Counted from the stretch's first letter, positions 41,356 through 49,835 are shown. The stretch is 64,000 bases of DNA from Streptomyces europaeiscabiei (GCF_036346855.1 NZ_CP107841.1:4716001-4780000), one strand, 5' to 3'. Translations and numbers: made by a program. The notes: generated from the sequence alone by a model not told the origin.

Positions 41356-41356
41356 G
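41330..41356. promoter_or_regulatory. CIRCE element 2 (HrcA operator), distal
   Basis: TTAGCACTC-N9-GAGTGCAAG is a second CIRCE element, nine bases from the first. It overlaps the -35 and -10 boxes of the groEL promoter. Confidence 0.88.
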
Positions 41357-41525
41357 GTGCGCCCGCGAAGCGGGCTCGTTGAGGGGTGGTGGTCGGGTGA
41401 CGGGCGGGCGCAAGCGGCTCTCGATGATCCGCAGGTGAACGCACCCCCGCGCGCCCATGCGCGACCCCCGCCCGCACCCCCGCCCCGGACCCGTGGGCGG
41501 CCTCGACCGGTGACCGCGCACACAA

Positions 41526-41559
41526 GAGGGCTCGCACCCCTTACGGGATGCGAGCCCTC
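41526..41559 (-). terminator. Terminator of the cold-shock gene
   Basis: GAGGGCTCGCA pairs with TGCGAGCCCTC and adds a GGG/CCC extension around a 4-base loop. It is 47 bases past the cold-shock stop and upstream of the groEL promoter. Confidence 0.9.
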
Positions 41560-41605
41560 CCACGAAGAACGAAGAACGTCGCTGCGTTAACCCCGGCGCG
41601 TTACT

Positions 41606-41812
41606 TCAGCCGGCCGCGAGCCGGACCATGTCCGCCTGCGGCCCCTTCTGACCCTGCGAGATCTCGAACTCGACCCGCTGGCCCTCTTCCAGGGTGCGGT
41701 AACCGTCCATCTGAATCGCGCTGTAGTGGACGAATACATCCGCACCACCGTCGACCGCGATGAAGCCGTACCCCTTCTCCGCGTTGAACCACTTGACGGT
41801 GCCCTGAGCCAT
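41606..41812 (-). CDS. Cold-shock protein (CspA family)
   Basis: A 68-residue single cold-shock domain: [20 protein letters not shown] with RNP1 KGYGFIAV and RNP2 DVFVHYSAI. It is an RNA chaperone of the CspA/SC7.0 type common in Streptomyces. ATG 41812 has a GGGGAG site 8 bases upstream. A long, AT-richer, gene-free leader (listed next) precedes it, which may contain a structured 5' UTR as in other cold-shock mRNAs. It lies between the MoaD-like gene and groEL, forming a temperature-stress cluster. Confidence 0.95.
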   Translation of the reverse strand: MAQGTVKWFNAEKGYGFIAVDGGADVFVHYSAIQMDGYRTLEEGQRVEFEISQGQKGPQADMVRLAAG

Positions 41813-42176
41813 GCCTAACTCCCCTATTACTGGCCCTTGCACAGATCCACACTTCGCGGATCCGGGTCAGACCTCACCCCCCAACGGTTGGGGGTGTGCG
41901 CCGGAACGCGTCGACCGCGGCCGAATGTATCTGTCCAACTGCCCTCTGCAACAGGTCAATCGGACGAGAATTCTGGACACGACCGGTCGGGAATGTACGA
42001 ACAATTCACCCGAATTCAGGGCAAGTCGGGCCCCACAAAAGGGAAGAAATACGCAAAAGGCCTGCACACTTTGGCTACTTCATATAGGGCGTGCGGCTCA
42101 ATCAAATATGCGCCCGGCATGGAATCACTATGCCGATCGGACCGGGTTCCCCAACTGTACCGTGCTCAACCATAGA
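41813..42176 (-). promoter_or_regulatory. Long, relatively AT-rich upstream region of the cold-shock gene
   Basis: About 360 bases without a credible gene, clearly lower in GC than the surroundings (for example GGGAAGAAATACGCAAAAGG and TACTTCATATAGGGCG). It must hold the cold-shock promoter and probably a long 5' UTR. I cannot define start site or structure by eye. Confidence 0.5.
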
Positions 42177-42215
42177 GAATTGCCCCCTCCGCTTCTCTCG
42201 CAGAGGGGGCAATTC
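42177..42215 (-). terminator. Terminator of the MoaD-like gene
   Basis: A perfect 13-base stem GAATTGCCCCCTC with GAGGGGGCAATTC and a 13-base loop, 58 bases after the MoaD-like stop. Confidence 0.92.
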
Positions 42216-42272
42216 GATGAACTCTCAGTAATCAAAGTTACCGACGGTTACTACCGGCCGGTACGGCCGGGG

Positions 42273-42548
42273 TCAGCCGCCGGCGACGGCGGGAATGATC
42301 GACACGCCCGCACCGTCCGGCGTGGCCGTCTCCAGCCCCTGCTCGAACCGGACATCGTCGTCATTCACGTACACATTCACGAACCGCCGCAACTTGCCCT
42401 GGTCATCCAGAACCCGGGCGGCGATCCCGTTGTGGTTCTTCTCGAGGTCGGCGATCACCTCGGCGAGAGTCGCGCCTTCGGCACTCACCTCGGCCTTGCC
42501 GCCGGTGTAGGTACGAAGGATGGTGGGGATGCGAACGTTGACGCTCAT
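42273..42548 (-). CDS. MoaD/ThiS-family sulfur-carrier-like protein
   Basis: A 91-residue beta-grasp protein. RIPTILRTYTGGKAEVSAEG begins the fold, GVSIIPAVAGG ends it, and the terminal Gly-Gly is the site for thiocarboxylate formation. Such proteins deliver sulfur for cysteine, molybdopterin or thiamine synthesis. In actinobacteria the CysO relative works with CysM and Mec. Here it sits 93 bases after threonine synthase and under the same direction, an association I recall from other Streptomyces. Which pathway it serves is not shown by sequence. Confidence 0.87.
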   Translation of the reverse strand: MSVNVRIPTILRTYTGGKAEVSAEGATLAEVIADLEKNHNGIAARVLDDQGKLRRFVNVYVNDDDVRFEQGLETATPDGAGVSIIPAVAGG

Positions 42549-42575
42549 GACGTGTGACCTCCGGTCGGGACGGCG

Positions 42576-42632
42576 GGGTTGGGGGCGCGGGGAACTGCGC
42601 GGCCGGCCCCCACCGGCCCGCAGACGAACGAC
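42576..42632. repeat. Dispersed palindrome copy C (short)
   Basis: GGCGCGGGGAACTGCGCGG followed by CCCCCACCGG and CCCGCAGACGAAC, a single arm of the repeat, fills most of the 93 bases between the threonine synthase and MoaD-like genes. Confidence 0.7.
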
Positions 42633-42641
42633 TGGCGAGTC

Positions 42642-43934
42642 TTACGCGAGACCGGCCTCACGGAACGAATCAAGGTTGGGCCGAATGGTCGCGGTGAGGC
42701 CGGTCCCGGCCACCGCGTCCAGCGTCTTCAGACCGTCACCGGTGTTGAGAACGACCGTGGTCAGCGTCGGGTCGAGAAGCCCGTCCTCGATCAGCTTCTT
42801 CGCCACCCCGACGGTCACCCCACCGGCGGTCTCCGCGAAGATCCCTTCCGTCCGCGCCAGCAGCTTGATCGCCTCGACGACCTGCTCGTCCGTCACGTCC
42901 TCCACGGCCCCACCGGTGCGCCGCGCGATGTCGAGCACATACGGCCCGTCCGCCGGGTTGCCGATCGCCAGCGACTTCGCGATGGTGTTCGGCTTCTGGG
43001 GCCGCACCACGTCGTGCCCGGCCTTGAAGGCCACCGACACCGGCGAGCACCCCTCCGCCTGCGCACCGAAGATCTTGTACGGCTTGTCCTCGACGAGCCC
43101 GAGCCTGATCAGCTCCTGGAGCCCCTTGTCGATCTTCGTGAGCTGCGACCCGGAGGCGATCGGCACGACCAGCTGGTCGGGAAGCCGCCAGCCGAGCTGC
43201 TCGCAGATCTCGTACGCCAGGGTCTTGGAGCCCTCCGCGTAGTACGGCCGCAGGTTGACGTTGACGAAGCCCCAGCCCTCGCCGGCCGGGTCGCCGATCA
43301 GCTCGGAGCAGAAACGGTTCACGTCGTCGTAGTTGCCCTCGATGCCGACGAGCTCGCCACCGTAGATGGCGGCCATGACGACCTTGCCCTGCTCCAGGTC
43401 GTGCGGGATGAACACGCAGGACCGCAGGCCGGCGCGGGCGGCGGCGGCGCCGACGGCACCGGCCAGGTTGCCCGTGGAGGAGCAGGAGAGGGTGGTGAAG
43501 CCGAAGGCGCGGGCCGCCTCCAGTGCCTGGGCGACGACGCGGTCCTTGAAGGAGTGCGTCGGGTTGCCGGAGTCGTCCTTGATGAAGAGCTTGCCGGTGT
43601 CGACGCCGAGCGCGGCCGCGAGGTTGTCCGCCTTGACGAGCTGGGTCCAGCCGGGGTTGATGTTCGGCTTGGTGGCCACGTCGGCCGGGACGGGCAGCAG
43701 GGGCGCGTACCGCCAGATGTTCGCGGGGCCGGACTCGATCCGCTTGCGCAGCTCTTCGGTTTCGTAGGCGGAGTAGTCGTACGCGATCTCCAGCGGCCCG
43801 AAACACTCCTCGCACGCGAAGACCGGCCCGAGGGATACGCGGTGACCGCATTCGCGACAGCTCAGGGCGGCGGCGGGGCCGAGGTCTACTGTGGAGGTGG
43901 AGTCGGTGGTGCTTGCAACAGTCTGCGCAGCCAT
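42642..43934 (-). CDS. thrC: Threonine synthase
   Basis: A 430-residue PLP enzyme that converts O-phosphohomoserine to threonine. An N-terminal four-cysteine ribbon (CREC at 26-29 and CEEC at 41-44) is typical of the long actinobacterial class. The PLP lysine is Lys130 in NPTHSFKDR; SCSSTGNLAGAVGA is the phosphate-binding loop region. ATG 43934 is used; an AGGAGAAAGGG site lies 9-20 bases upstream and overlaps the end of the riboswitch. Threonine synthase competes with methionine synthesis for the same precursor, which explains control by SAM. A MoaD-like gene follows. Confidence 0.94.
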   Translation of the reverse strand: MAAQTVASTTDSTSTVDLGPAAALSCRECGHRVSLGPVFACEECFGPLEIAYDYSAYETEELRKRIESGPANIWRYAPLLPVPADVATKPNINPGWTQLVKADNLAAALGVDTGKLFIKDDSGNPTHSFKDRVVAQALEAARAFGFTTLSCSSTGNLAGAVGAAAARAGLRSCVFIPHDLEQGKVVMAAIYGGELVGIEGNYDDVNRFCSELIGDPAGEGWGFVNVNLRPYYAEGSKTLAYEICEQLGWRLPDQLVVPIASGSQLTKIDKGLQELIRLGLVEDKPYKIFGAQAEGCSPVSVAFKAGHDVVRPQKPNTIAKSLAIGNPADGPYVLDIARRTGGAVEDVTDEQVVEAIKLLARTEGIFAETAGGVTVGVAKKLIEDGLLDPTLTTVVLNTGDGLKTLDAVAGTGLTATIRPNLDSFREAGLA

Positions 43935-43949
43935 GGAGGCGAGGCCCTT

Positions 43950-44131
43950 TCTCCTCATCTTCCTCACGACGCACTTCGCCGTGAGACGGATTTGGCACCT
44001 TCCCGAGCCGGGAGCCTCGCGGAACGATCAACGGTGGCGCGCCATCGCGCTGCGCCGTCGATCGGTACGAGACCGGCTGGAGGGTTGCCGGGGCTTCATC
44101 GGGCCGTATCCCTCTGCCCCTCTGGATGAGC
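43950..44131 (-). promoter_or_regulatory. SAM-I (S-box) riboswitch upstream of thrC
   Basis: Read on the minus strand the leader has the conserved S-box blocks in order: CTCATCCAGAGGGGCAGAGG, GGCCCGATGAAGCCCCGGCA followed by ACC, then AAGGTGCCAAATCCG and GATGAGGAG. P1 is CTCATC with GATGAG. The ribosome site GAGGAGAAAGGG overlaps the 3' strand of P1, so SAM binding should stabilise P1 and hide the start of translation. Length is about 180 bases because of an enlarged P3 or P4 region. Confidence 0.9.
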
Positions 44132-44263
44132 GGTATTTGGTTGTATACGCGGACGAGCACCGACATGCGATGGTCACCAGCGTTGTCCAAGACTGTAACC
44201 GAAGGCCAGGACAGTTGAGAGAGCCGTCCGAACCGCGAGATGAACGCAGAGGAGCCGCGCACC

Positions 44264-45208
44264 GTGCTGAAGGAAGTCGAGCGTTGGCTGAGCACCCGCT
44301 CCTGGTCCATGACCGACCGCCCGCTCCACAGGATCATGGCCGCGAAACGAGCGAGCGGCCAGTCGGTCAGCGTCGTCCTGCCCGCGCTGAACGAGGAGGA
44401 GACGGTCGGCGACATCGTCGCGATCATCCGTCATGACCTCATGCGGCAGGTCCCGCTCGTCGACGAGATCGTGGTCGTCGACTCCGGCTCGACCGACCGG
44501 ACGTCCGAGGTCGCGGCGGCAGCCGGGGCGAGAGTCGTCCACCGCGACGACATCCTGCCCCGCATCCCGGCCGTGCCCGGCAAGGGCGAGGTCCTGTGGC
44601 GCTCCCTGCTCGTCACGACGGGCGACATCGTCTGCTTCATCGACGCGGACCTCAAGGAGTTCTCGTCCGACTTCGTCTCCGGGATCGTCGGCCCCCTGCT
44701 CACCGACCCCGGTGTCGACCTCGTCAAGGCGATGTACGACCGCCCCCTGGGTTCCGCCGCCGGCCAGGGCGGCCGTGTGACGGAACTCATGGCCCGCCCC
44801 CTCCTCAACATGCACTGGCCCCAGCTGGCCGGCTTCGTCCAGCCGCTCGGCGGCGAGTACGCGGCCCGCCGCTCCCTGCTGGAACAGCTCCCGTTCCCCG
44901 TCGGCTACGGCGTGGAGCTGGGCATGCTGGTCGACGCACTGCATCTGGTCGGCCTCGACGCCCTGTCCCAGGTCGACGTGGGCGTCCGCAAACACCGTCA
45001 CCAGGACGGTCAGGCGCTGGGCCGCATGTCCGCGGCGATCTACCGGACCGCGCAGCTCCGGCTGGCCCGGGGCCACCTGATCCGGCCCGTCCTGACGCAG
45101 TTCGAACGGGGGCGGAACGGGTTCGAGCCGCGGACGCATTCGGTGGATCTGGAGGAGAGGCCGCCGATGGTGGAGATCGCGGAGTACGTGGAGCGGAAGG
45201 CGGCGTGA
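44264..45208 (+). CDS. gpgS: Glucosyl-3-phosphoglycerate synthase
   Basis: A 314-residue GT81-type glycosyltransferase that joins glucose from a nucleotide sugar to 3-phosphoglycerate, the first step to glucosylglycerate or methylglucose polysaccharide. Marks are SVVLPALNEEETVGDIVAII, VVVDSGSTDRTSE, the DxD motif FIDADLKEF and QPLGGEYAARRSLLEQLPFP. GTG 44264 is chosen because GAGGAG lies 9 bases before it; ATG 44240 is an alternative. It is divergent from thrC with the riboswitch between. Together with otsA and otsB it forms a compatible-solute cluster. Confidence 0.85.
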   Translation: MLKEVERWLSTRSWSMTDRPLHRIMAAKRASGQSVSVVLPALNEEETVGDIVAIIRHDLMRQVPLVDEIVVVDSGSTDRTSEVAAAAGARVVHRDDILPRIPAVPGKGEVLWRSLLVTTGDIVCFIDADLKEFSSDFVSGIVGPLLTDPGVDLVKAMYDRPLGSAAGQGGRVTELMARPLLNMHWPQLAGFVQPLGGEYAARRSLLEQLPFPVGYGVELGMLVDALHLVGLDALSQVDVGVRKHRHQDGQALGRMSAAIYRTAQLRLARGHLIRPVLTQFERGRNGFEPRTHSVDLEERPPMVEIAEYVERKAA

Positions 45209-45254
45209 GGGGGTGGGGGGGTGCGGTTCGTGGGGTGCGGTTCGTGGGCGGGTG

Positions 45255-45425
45255 CGGGTGAGTGGGGGCTGGTCGCGCAGTTCCCCGCGCCCCCGGAAAG
45301 CAGGGGCTGCGCCCCGTGCTTTCCGGCCCGCAGGGCCGTCGTCTTTCAGGCCCGCAGGGCCTGGTCTTGAGGGGCGCGGGGAACTGCGCGAGAAGCCCCA
45401 CCGGACCCGCACCCGCACCCCCCAC
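45255..45425. repeat. Dispersed palindrome copy D (full)
   Basis: GTCGCGCAGTTCCCCGCGCC faces GCGCGGGGAACTGCGCGAGA, giving a stem of roughly 20 bases around internal GGGGCT/CCCCGTGC and GGCCCGCAGGGCC hairpins. It fills the gap between gpgS and otsA. Confidence 0.85.
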
Positions 45426-45496
45426 CCCCATGGACGCTCCTGTATACGGCCGAACCGCACGTTTGACCGCCGAACCCCCGGGCTAGGTTGAGCCTT

Positions 45497-46909
45497 ATGG
45501 CATCAACGCACCGCGCGGCTCAGGTACTGGTCGCGTCCAATCGGGGACCCGTCACCTACACGCTGGACGAGAAGACCGACACGCTCAGCGCGAAGCGCGG
45601 CGGCGGCGGCCTCGTGTCGGGCCTCTCCGCGATCGACCCTGACTCCGGCGCCGTCTGGGTGTGCTCCGCGCTGGGCGACGGCGACCGCGAGGCCGTACGC
45701 CGCGGCGTCGCCGAGCCCGGCGTGCGCATGCTGGACATCCCCGCCGACGTGCACCACGACGCCTACAACGGCGTGGCCAACTCCACGCTGTGGTTCGTGC
45801 ACCACATGCTCTACCAGACCCCGCTGGAGCCGTCCTTCGACGCGGAGTTCCGGCGCCAGTGGGCGGCGTACGAGACGTACAACCGCGCCTTCGCCGAGGC
45901 CCTCGCCCAGGAGGCGGCGGACGGCGCGTCCGTGCTGGTCCAGGACTACCACCTGGTCCTGGTCCCCCGGATGCTGCGCGAACTCCGCCCCGACCTGCGG
46001 ATCGGCCACTTCTCGCACACCCCGTGGGCGCCCGTCGACTACTTCCGGCTGCTCCCCGACGACATCGCCGCGCAGGTGCTCGACGGGATCCTCGGCGCCG
46101 ACCGGGCCGCGTTCCTCACCCAGCGGTGGGCGGACGCGTTCACCGAGTGCTGCCGGGCGGTCCTGGGCCCCGGCAGCCCGTCCGGCACCCGGATCGGCGT
46201 GCACGGTCTGGGCGCCGACGCGGACTTCCTGCGGGCCCGCGCCCACCAGGCGGACGTCGACGACCGCATGGCCCTGCTGCGGGAACAGATCGGTACGGCC
46301 CCGGACGGCACCCCGCGCCGCACGATCGTCCGTGTCGACCGCACGGAACTCTCCAAGAACATCGTGCGCGGCCTGCACGCCTACCGGCAGCTCCTCGACG
46401 ACCAGCCGACCTGGCGCGAGCGCGTCGTACACGTCGCCTTCGCGTACCCGTCGCGGCAGGACCTCGCGGTGTACCGGGACTACATGGCCGAGGTCCAGCG
46501 GGTCGCGGACGACATCAACGAGCGGTACGGGACGCCGGGCTGGACGCCGGTCATCCTCCACCTGAAGGACGACTTCGCGCGGTCCCTGGCGGCGTACCGG
46601 CTCGCGGACGTGGCCCTGGTGAACCCCATCCGGGACGGCATGAACCTCGTCGCCAAGGAGATGCCGATCATCTCCGACGAGGGGTGCGTGCTCGTGCTGT
46701 CACGGGAGGCGGGGGCGTTCGAGGAACTGGGGGACGACTCGATCGTGGTGAACCCGTACGACGTGGTGGGTACGGCAAGGGCATTGCACGAAGCGCTGTG
46801 CCTGCCGGCGGCTGAGCGGGCGGAGCGCACGAAGCGGCTCGCGGCGGCGGCCACTGCGTTGCCGCCGACTCAGTGGTTCCTGGATCAGTTGAGGGCGTTG
46901 GAAGAGTGA
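45497..46909 (+). CDS. otsA: Trehalose-6-phosphate synthase
   Basis: A 470-residue GT20 glycosyltransferase that makes trehalose 6-phosphate from a nucleotide-glucose and glucose 6-phosphate. Donor-binding marks include the N-terminal VASNRGPVTY and RGGGGLVSGL loop, FSHTPWAP, and RVDRTELSKNIVRGLHAY. The C-terminal NPIRDGMNLVAKE binds the donor phosphate. ATG 45497 is used; an in-frame TTG is at 45488. It converges on otsB with a short tandem repeat between. Trehalose is a major spore and osmotic protectant in Streptomyces. Confidence 0.93.
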   Translation: MASTHRAAQVLVASNRGPVTYTLDEKTDTLSAKRGGGGLVSGLSAIDPDSGAVWVCSALGDGDREAVRRGVAEPGVRMLDIPADVHHDAYNGVANSTLWFVHHMLYQTPLEPSFDAEFRRQWAAYETYNRAFAEALAQEAADGASVLVQDYHLVLVPRMLRELRPDLRIGHFSHTPWAPVDYFRLLPDDIAAQVLDGILGADRAAFLTQRWADAFTECCRAVLGPGSPSGTRIGVHGLGADADFLRARAHQADVDDRMALLREQIGTAPDGTPRRTIVRVDRTELSKNIVRGLHAYRQLLDDQPTWRERVVHVAFAYPSRQDLAVYRDYMAEVQRVADDINERYGTPGWTPVILHLKDDFARSLAAYRLADVALVNPIRDGMNLVAKEMPIISDEGCVLVLSREAGAFEELGDDSIVVNPYDVVGTARALHEALCLPAAERAERTKRLAAAATALPPTQWFLDQLRALEE

Positions 46910-46937
46910 GAGCCCCGCGCCCCCGAAAGAACCGGGC

Positions 46938-46967
46938 GCCCTCTCTCGTTCTCTCGTTCTCTCGTTC
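46938..46967. repeat. CTCGTTCT tandem repeat between otsA and otsB
   Basis: Three to four copies of CTCGTTCT in the 62-base gap between the convergent otsA and otsB stops. Confidence 0.9.
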
Positions 46968-46971
46968 TTCG

Positions 46972-47853
46972 TTATACGTGCTCGGCGATCGCCGACAGCA
47001 GGTGTACGACCCCCGCCGGGCCGTCCACCACCAGGTCCGCCCGCTCCGACAGCTCCGTGACCTCTGTGCTGCCGCTGCAGACCAGCAGCCCCGGGGTGCC
47101 CTCGGTGCGGAGTTTTTCGACGGCGGCGAAGGCGGGGAGGTCGCCGAGGTCGTCGCCGGCGTAGAGGACTGATTCGGCAGCGGTTTCCGCCAGGTACTCG
47201 CGGAGGGCGACGCCCTTGTCCATGCCCGGGGGGCGGAGTTCGAGGACCATGCGGCCGGGTTCGACGATGAGGCCGTGGCGGGTGGCGAGGTCGGTGAGCG
47301 GGGCGCGCAGCGCTTCGAAGGCGGCCTGCGGGTCGGTGGCACGGCGGGTGTGGACGGCGATCGCCCGGCCCTTCTCCTCGGTCCAGGTGCCCTGCCACGC
47401 GCCGACGCTGTCCAGGAGACCGGGCAGTTCGGCGCGGACCGCCGCGACTCCGGGGTGCGGGGCGGGGGCGGTGACCGTGCCGGTGACGGCGTCCCAGCGT
47501 TCGGCGCCGTAGTGGCCGAGGACGACGAGGTGTTCCAGGCCGGGGACACCGGCGAAGCCACCGTGGCGGACGGCGACGCCCGCGGGGCGGCCGGTCACCA
47601 CGGCTACGGAGGCCACCTTGGGGGCGAGCGCGGCGAGCGCGGCGACCGCGTCGGGGTGGGCGCGGGCCTGTTCGGGGTCGGGGACGATCGGGGCGAGCGT
47701 GCCGTCGAAGTCCAGCGCGATCACCGTACGGCCGGGGCGGTCGAGGATCGCGTCCAGCGCGTCCCGCCCGGCCGGGGTCACGGGTGTCGGCAAGGTGGCC
47801 TTGGGGTTCTCTGCGTCCTTGTGGCTGCCCATGCCTGCGACCCTATCCGTCAT
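46972..47853 (-). CDS. otsB: Trehalose-6-phosphate phosphatase
   Basis: A 293-residue HAD-type phosphatase that completes trehalose synthesis. Motif I is VIALDFDGTLAP, motif II lies in VVTGRPAG, KGVALREYL supplies the lysine and YAGDDLGDLPAF is motif IV. ATG 47853 overlaps the stop of the DUF3263 gene as ATGA, favouring coupling; ATG 47832 is an alternative with an AGGG site and gives 286 residues. It is convergent with otsA, so the two halves of the pathway are transcribed toward each other. Confidence 0.9.
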   Translation of the reverse strand: MTDRVAGMGSHKDAENPKATLPTPVTPAGRDALDAILDRPGRTVIALDFDGTLAPIVPDPEQARAHPDAVAALAALAPKVASVAVVTGRPAGVAVRHGGFAGVPGLEHLVVLGHYGAERWDAVTGTVTAPAPHPGVAAVRAELPGLLDSVGAWQGTWTEEKGRAIAVHTRRATDPQAAFEALRAPLTDLATRHGLIVEPGRMVLELRPPGMDKGVALREYLAETAAESVLYAGDDLGDLPAFAAVEKLRTEGTPGLLVCSGSTEVTELSERADLVVDGPAGVVHLLSAIAEHV

Positions 47854-48077
47854 CGCTCGGACCGGCGCCCCTCCCGGACTCTTCGCAGCCGGTTGACCGT
47901 GACCGGGTCGTGGGCGAGGGCGCGTGGGTCGTCGAGCAGGGCGTTGAGCAGCTGGTAGTAGCGCACGGGGGCGAGGCCGAGCCGCTCCCGGATGGCCCGC
48001 TCCTTGGCCCCGGGCCCCGCCCAGCCCTGCCGCTCCACGGCGAGGATCGCCTGCTCGCGGACGTCCAGCTCTTCCAT
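47850..48077 (-). CDS. DUF3263 protein
   Basis: A 75-residue protein (MEELDVREQAILAVERQGWA, then GAKERAIRERLGLAPVRYYQ followed by LLNALLDDP). It matches the actinobacterial DUF3263 family, a small helical protein with a possible helix-turn-helix. ATG 48077 starts the unit and the stop overlaps otsB, so it may help set otsB expression. The upstream 250 bases are dominated by a copy of the dispersed palindrome. Confidence 0.85.
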   Translation of the reverse strand: MEELDVREQAILAVERQGWAGPGAKERAIRERLGLAPVRYYQLLNALLDDPRALAHDPVTVNRLRRVREGRRSER

Positions 48078-48134
48078 GCGACGACGGTAACGGACGGGTA
48101 CGACATCGCGCCGTACGGCTGCGGGGTGCGTGGT

Positions 48135-48290
48135 CGGCTGCGGGTGGGTGGGGCTTCTCGCGCAGTTCCCCGCGCCCCTGAAAGACCACGGCCCTGCGGG
48201 CCGAAAAGCACTGGGGCGCAGCCCCTGCTTTTCAGGGGCGCGGGGAACTGCGCGACCAGCCCCCACCGGACCCGCACCCACCGACGCGAC
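48135..48290. repeat. Dispersed palindrome copy F (most perfect)
   Basis: TCGCGCAGTTCCCCGCGCCC followed by CTGAAA faces TTTTCAGGGGCGCGGGGAAC followed by TGCGCGACC, a near-perfect stem of about 26 bases. The interior has CCCTGCGGG and GGGGCGCAGCCCC hairpins. In RNA it would form a long rod. Confidence 0.88.
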
Positions 48291-48334
48291 CGCAACCGCC
48301 CGAGGAGCACGGCCGCGCAGCGACAACGCGCCCC

Positions 48335-49651
48335 TCAGCCCGCCCGATCCGCAACCGTCGCCGTCTGCTGCAGCTGCTGCAGCACGACCCCCGGCTTCAC
48401 CCCGGGCCGCACCGCCCGCCCGATCTGCTCCTTGACCGCCGCGCTGACGTCCGCCCAGGACGTCTTGCCGACGGGGTAGAGCTCGGCGTTGGGCAGCTCT
48501 TCGAGGAAGGGGCCGAGATCCGCGTCGTCCTTGTCCGCGCCCATCTCCTCGGACGCGGACGCGGTCACCGGCAGCAGGTCGTACTCACGGGAGAAGTCGA
48601 GAACGTTCTCGTCGCTGTAGACGAAGTCGAGGAAGTCACCGATCTCGTCACCGTGGCCGTTCTGCTTGAAGGCCATCATCCAGTCGGTGACGCCCATGGT
48701 GGCGTGCTCCTGCTCGTCGCGCCCCGGCATGGCGGCCGTGCCGTACTCGATCCCCTGGTCGGCGGCCATCCGCATCAGGCTGGGGTGCCCGTTGAGCATG
48801 CCGACCTCACCGCGCGCGAACGCCGCGAACGCGTCGGCACGGTTGAGATCGGCGGGGGCGGTGGGCCCGGTGAGACCCTTGCCGACCAGGTTGTCCTTGA
48901 GCCAGGTGAAGGTCCGGACGTTGTCGTCGGAGTCGAGCCGGTAGGTGCCGGCGTCGTCGGTGTAGCCGCCCCCGCCGCTGAGCAGCCACTGCATGGTCTC
49001 GGCCTGTGCCTCCTCGGACCCGAGCGGCAGCGCGTACGGGGTCTTGGTACCCGCCTGGTCGAGGGCCTCGGCATCGGCCGCCAGTTCGCTCCAGCTGCGT
49101 GGGGCGCTGTCGATGCCCGCCTCGGCGAAGAGCTTCTTGTTGTAGAAGAGGACGCGGGTGGACGCGGCGAAGGGCATCCCGTACGCGATCCGCCCCACCT
49201 GGCCCGAGCCGGCGAGCTGAGGAAGGAAACCGGCCTGGACGGGGATGGAGAGCAGCTCGTCGACCTTGTAGAGCCGGCCGGCCGAGGCGTAGTCGGCGTA
49301 CGTACCCGCCTGCGCCAGGTCGGGGGCCTCGTCGGCGGCGACCATTTCCTTGACCTTGCGGTCGACGTCGTTCCAGGAGTAGACGCTGACGTCGACCGTG
49401 ACACCCGGGTTCTTCTTCTCGTACGCCTTCACGACCGCGTCCCAGTACAACTGGGAGCTGTTCGCCTTGGAGTCGCCGTAGTCGGCGGCGACCAGCTTCA
49501 GGGTGACGCCGGAGCCGTCGGCCTCCGAGACACCGCAGCCCGCAAGCGTCGCCATCAGTCCCAGCGCGGACAGTGCGGCCAGTGCCGCCGTTCCGTTGTT
49601 CCTGTTCCTGTTCCTGACGCCGGTCTTCGTCCGCCGCTGCCGCTGTCCCAC
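48335..49651 (-). CDS. ABC transporter solute-binding lipoprotein (sugar type)
   Basis: A 438-residue family 1 extracellular binding protein. A basic N-terminus, hydrophobic core and LAGC lipobox (Cys near residue 39) anchor it outside the membrane. The mature part shows the pattern of sugar binders (AVVKAYEKKNPGVTVDVSVY, YGMPFAASTRVLFYNKKLF, FAAFARGEVGMLNGHPSLM). GTG 49651 is used. No permease genes are adjacent, so it may serve a distant or multitask transporter. Its promoter faces nagK across three DasR-like sites, suggesting a ligand in the amino-sugar or chitin-derived group. Confidence 0.82.
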   Translation of the reverse strand: MGQRQRRTKTGVRNRNRNNGTAALAALSALGLMATLAGCGVSEADGSGVTLKLVAADYGDSKANSSQLYWDAVVKAYEKKNPGVTVDVSVYSWNDVDRKVKEMVAADEAPDLAQAGTYADYASAGRLYKVDELLSIPVQAGFLPQLAGSGQVGRIAYGMPFAASTRVLFYNKKLFAEAGIDSAPRSWSELAADAEALDQAGTKTPYALPLGSEEAQAETMQWLLSGGGGYTDDAGTYRLDSDDNVRTFTWLKDNLVGKGLTGPTAPADLNRADAFAAFARGEVGMLNGHPSLMRMAADQGIEYGTAAMPGRDEQEHATMGVTDWMMAFKQNGHGDEIGDFLDFVYSDENVLDFSREYDLLPVTASASEEMGADKDDADLGPFLEELPNAELYPVGKTSWADVSAAVKEQIGRAVRPGVKPGVVLQQLQQTATVADRAG

Positions 49652-49760
49652 TCGTACTGCCCCAACCTGTCGCACGGCCCCGCGCACAACAGCCTGAACC
49701 ACAGGCCCCGCGTTCAAGACCGTCAATCTCTCAACCTCTCGAACTTCTCGAACTTCTCCA

Positions 49761-49808
49761 TAAGGTCTACACCATAAGGTCTATACCACGTAAGTGGACT
49801 AGACCTCT
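49761..49808. promoter_or_regulatory. Three DasR-like (dre) sites between the binding protein and nagK
   Basis: Sites with the GGTCTA-N-ACC core lie at 49762-49775 (AAGGTCTACACCAT), 49776-49789 (AAGGTCTATACCAC) and 49793-49808 (AGTGGACTAGACCTCT, 13 of 16 to the dre consensus). The first two are a direct 14-base repeat. DasR is the GlcNAc-responsive repressor of Streptomyces and is known to act on nagK/nagA genes. Confidence 0.8.
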
Positions 49809-49835
49809 CGTGGTCGAAGGGTCACACTGTTCTCC

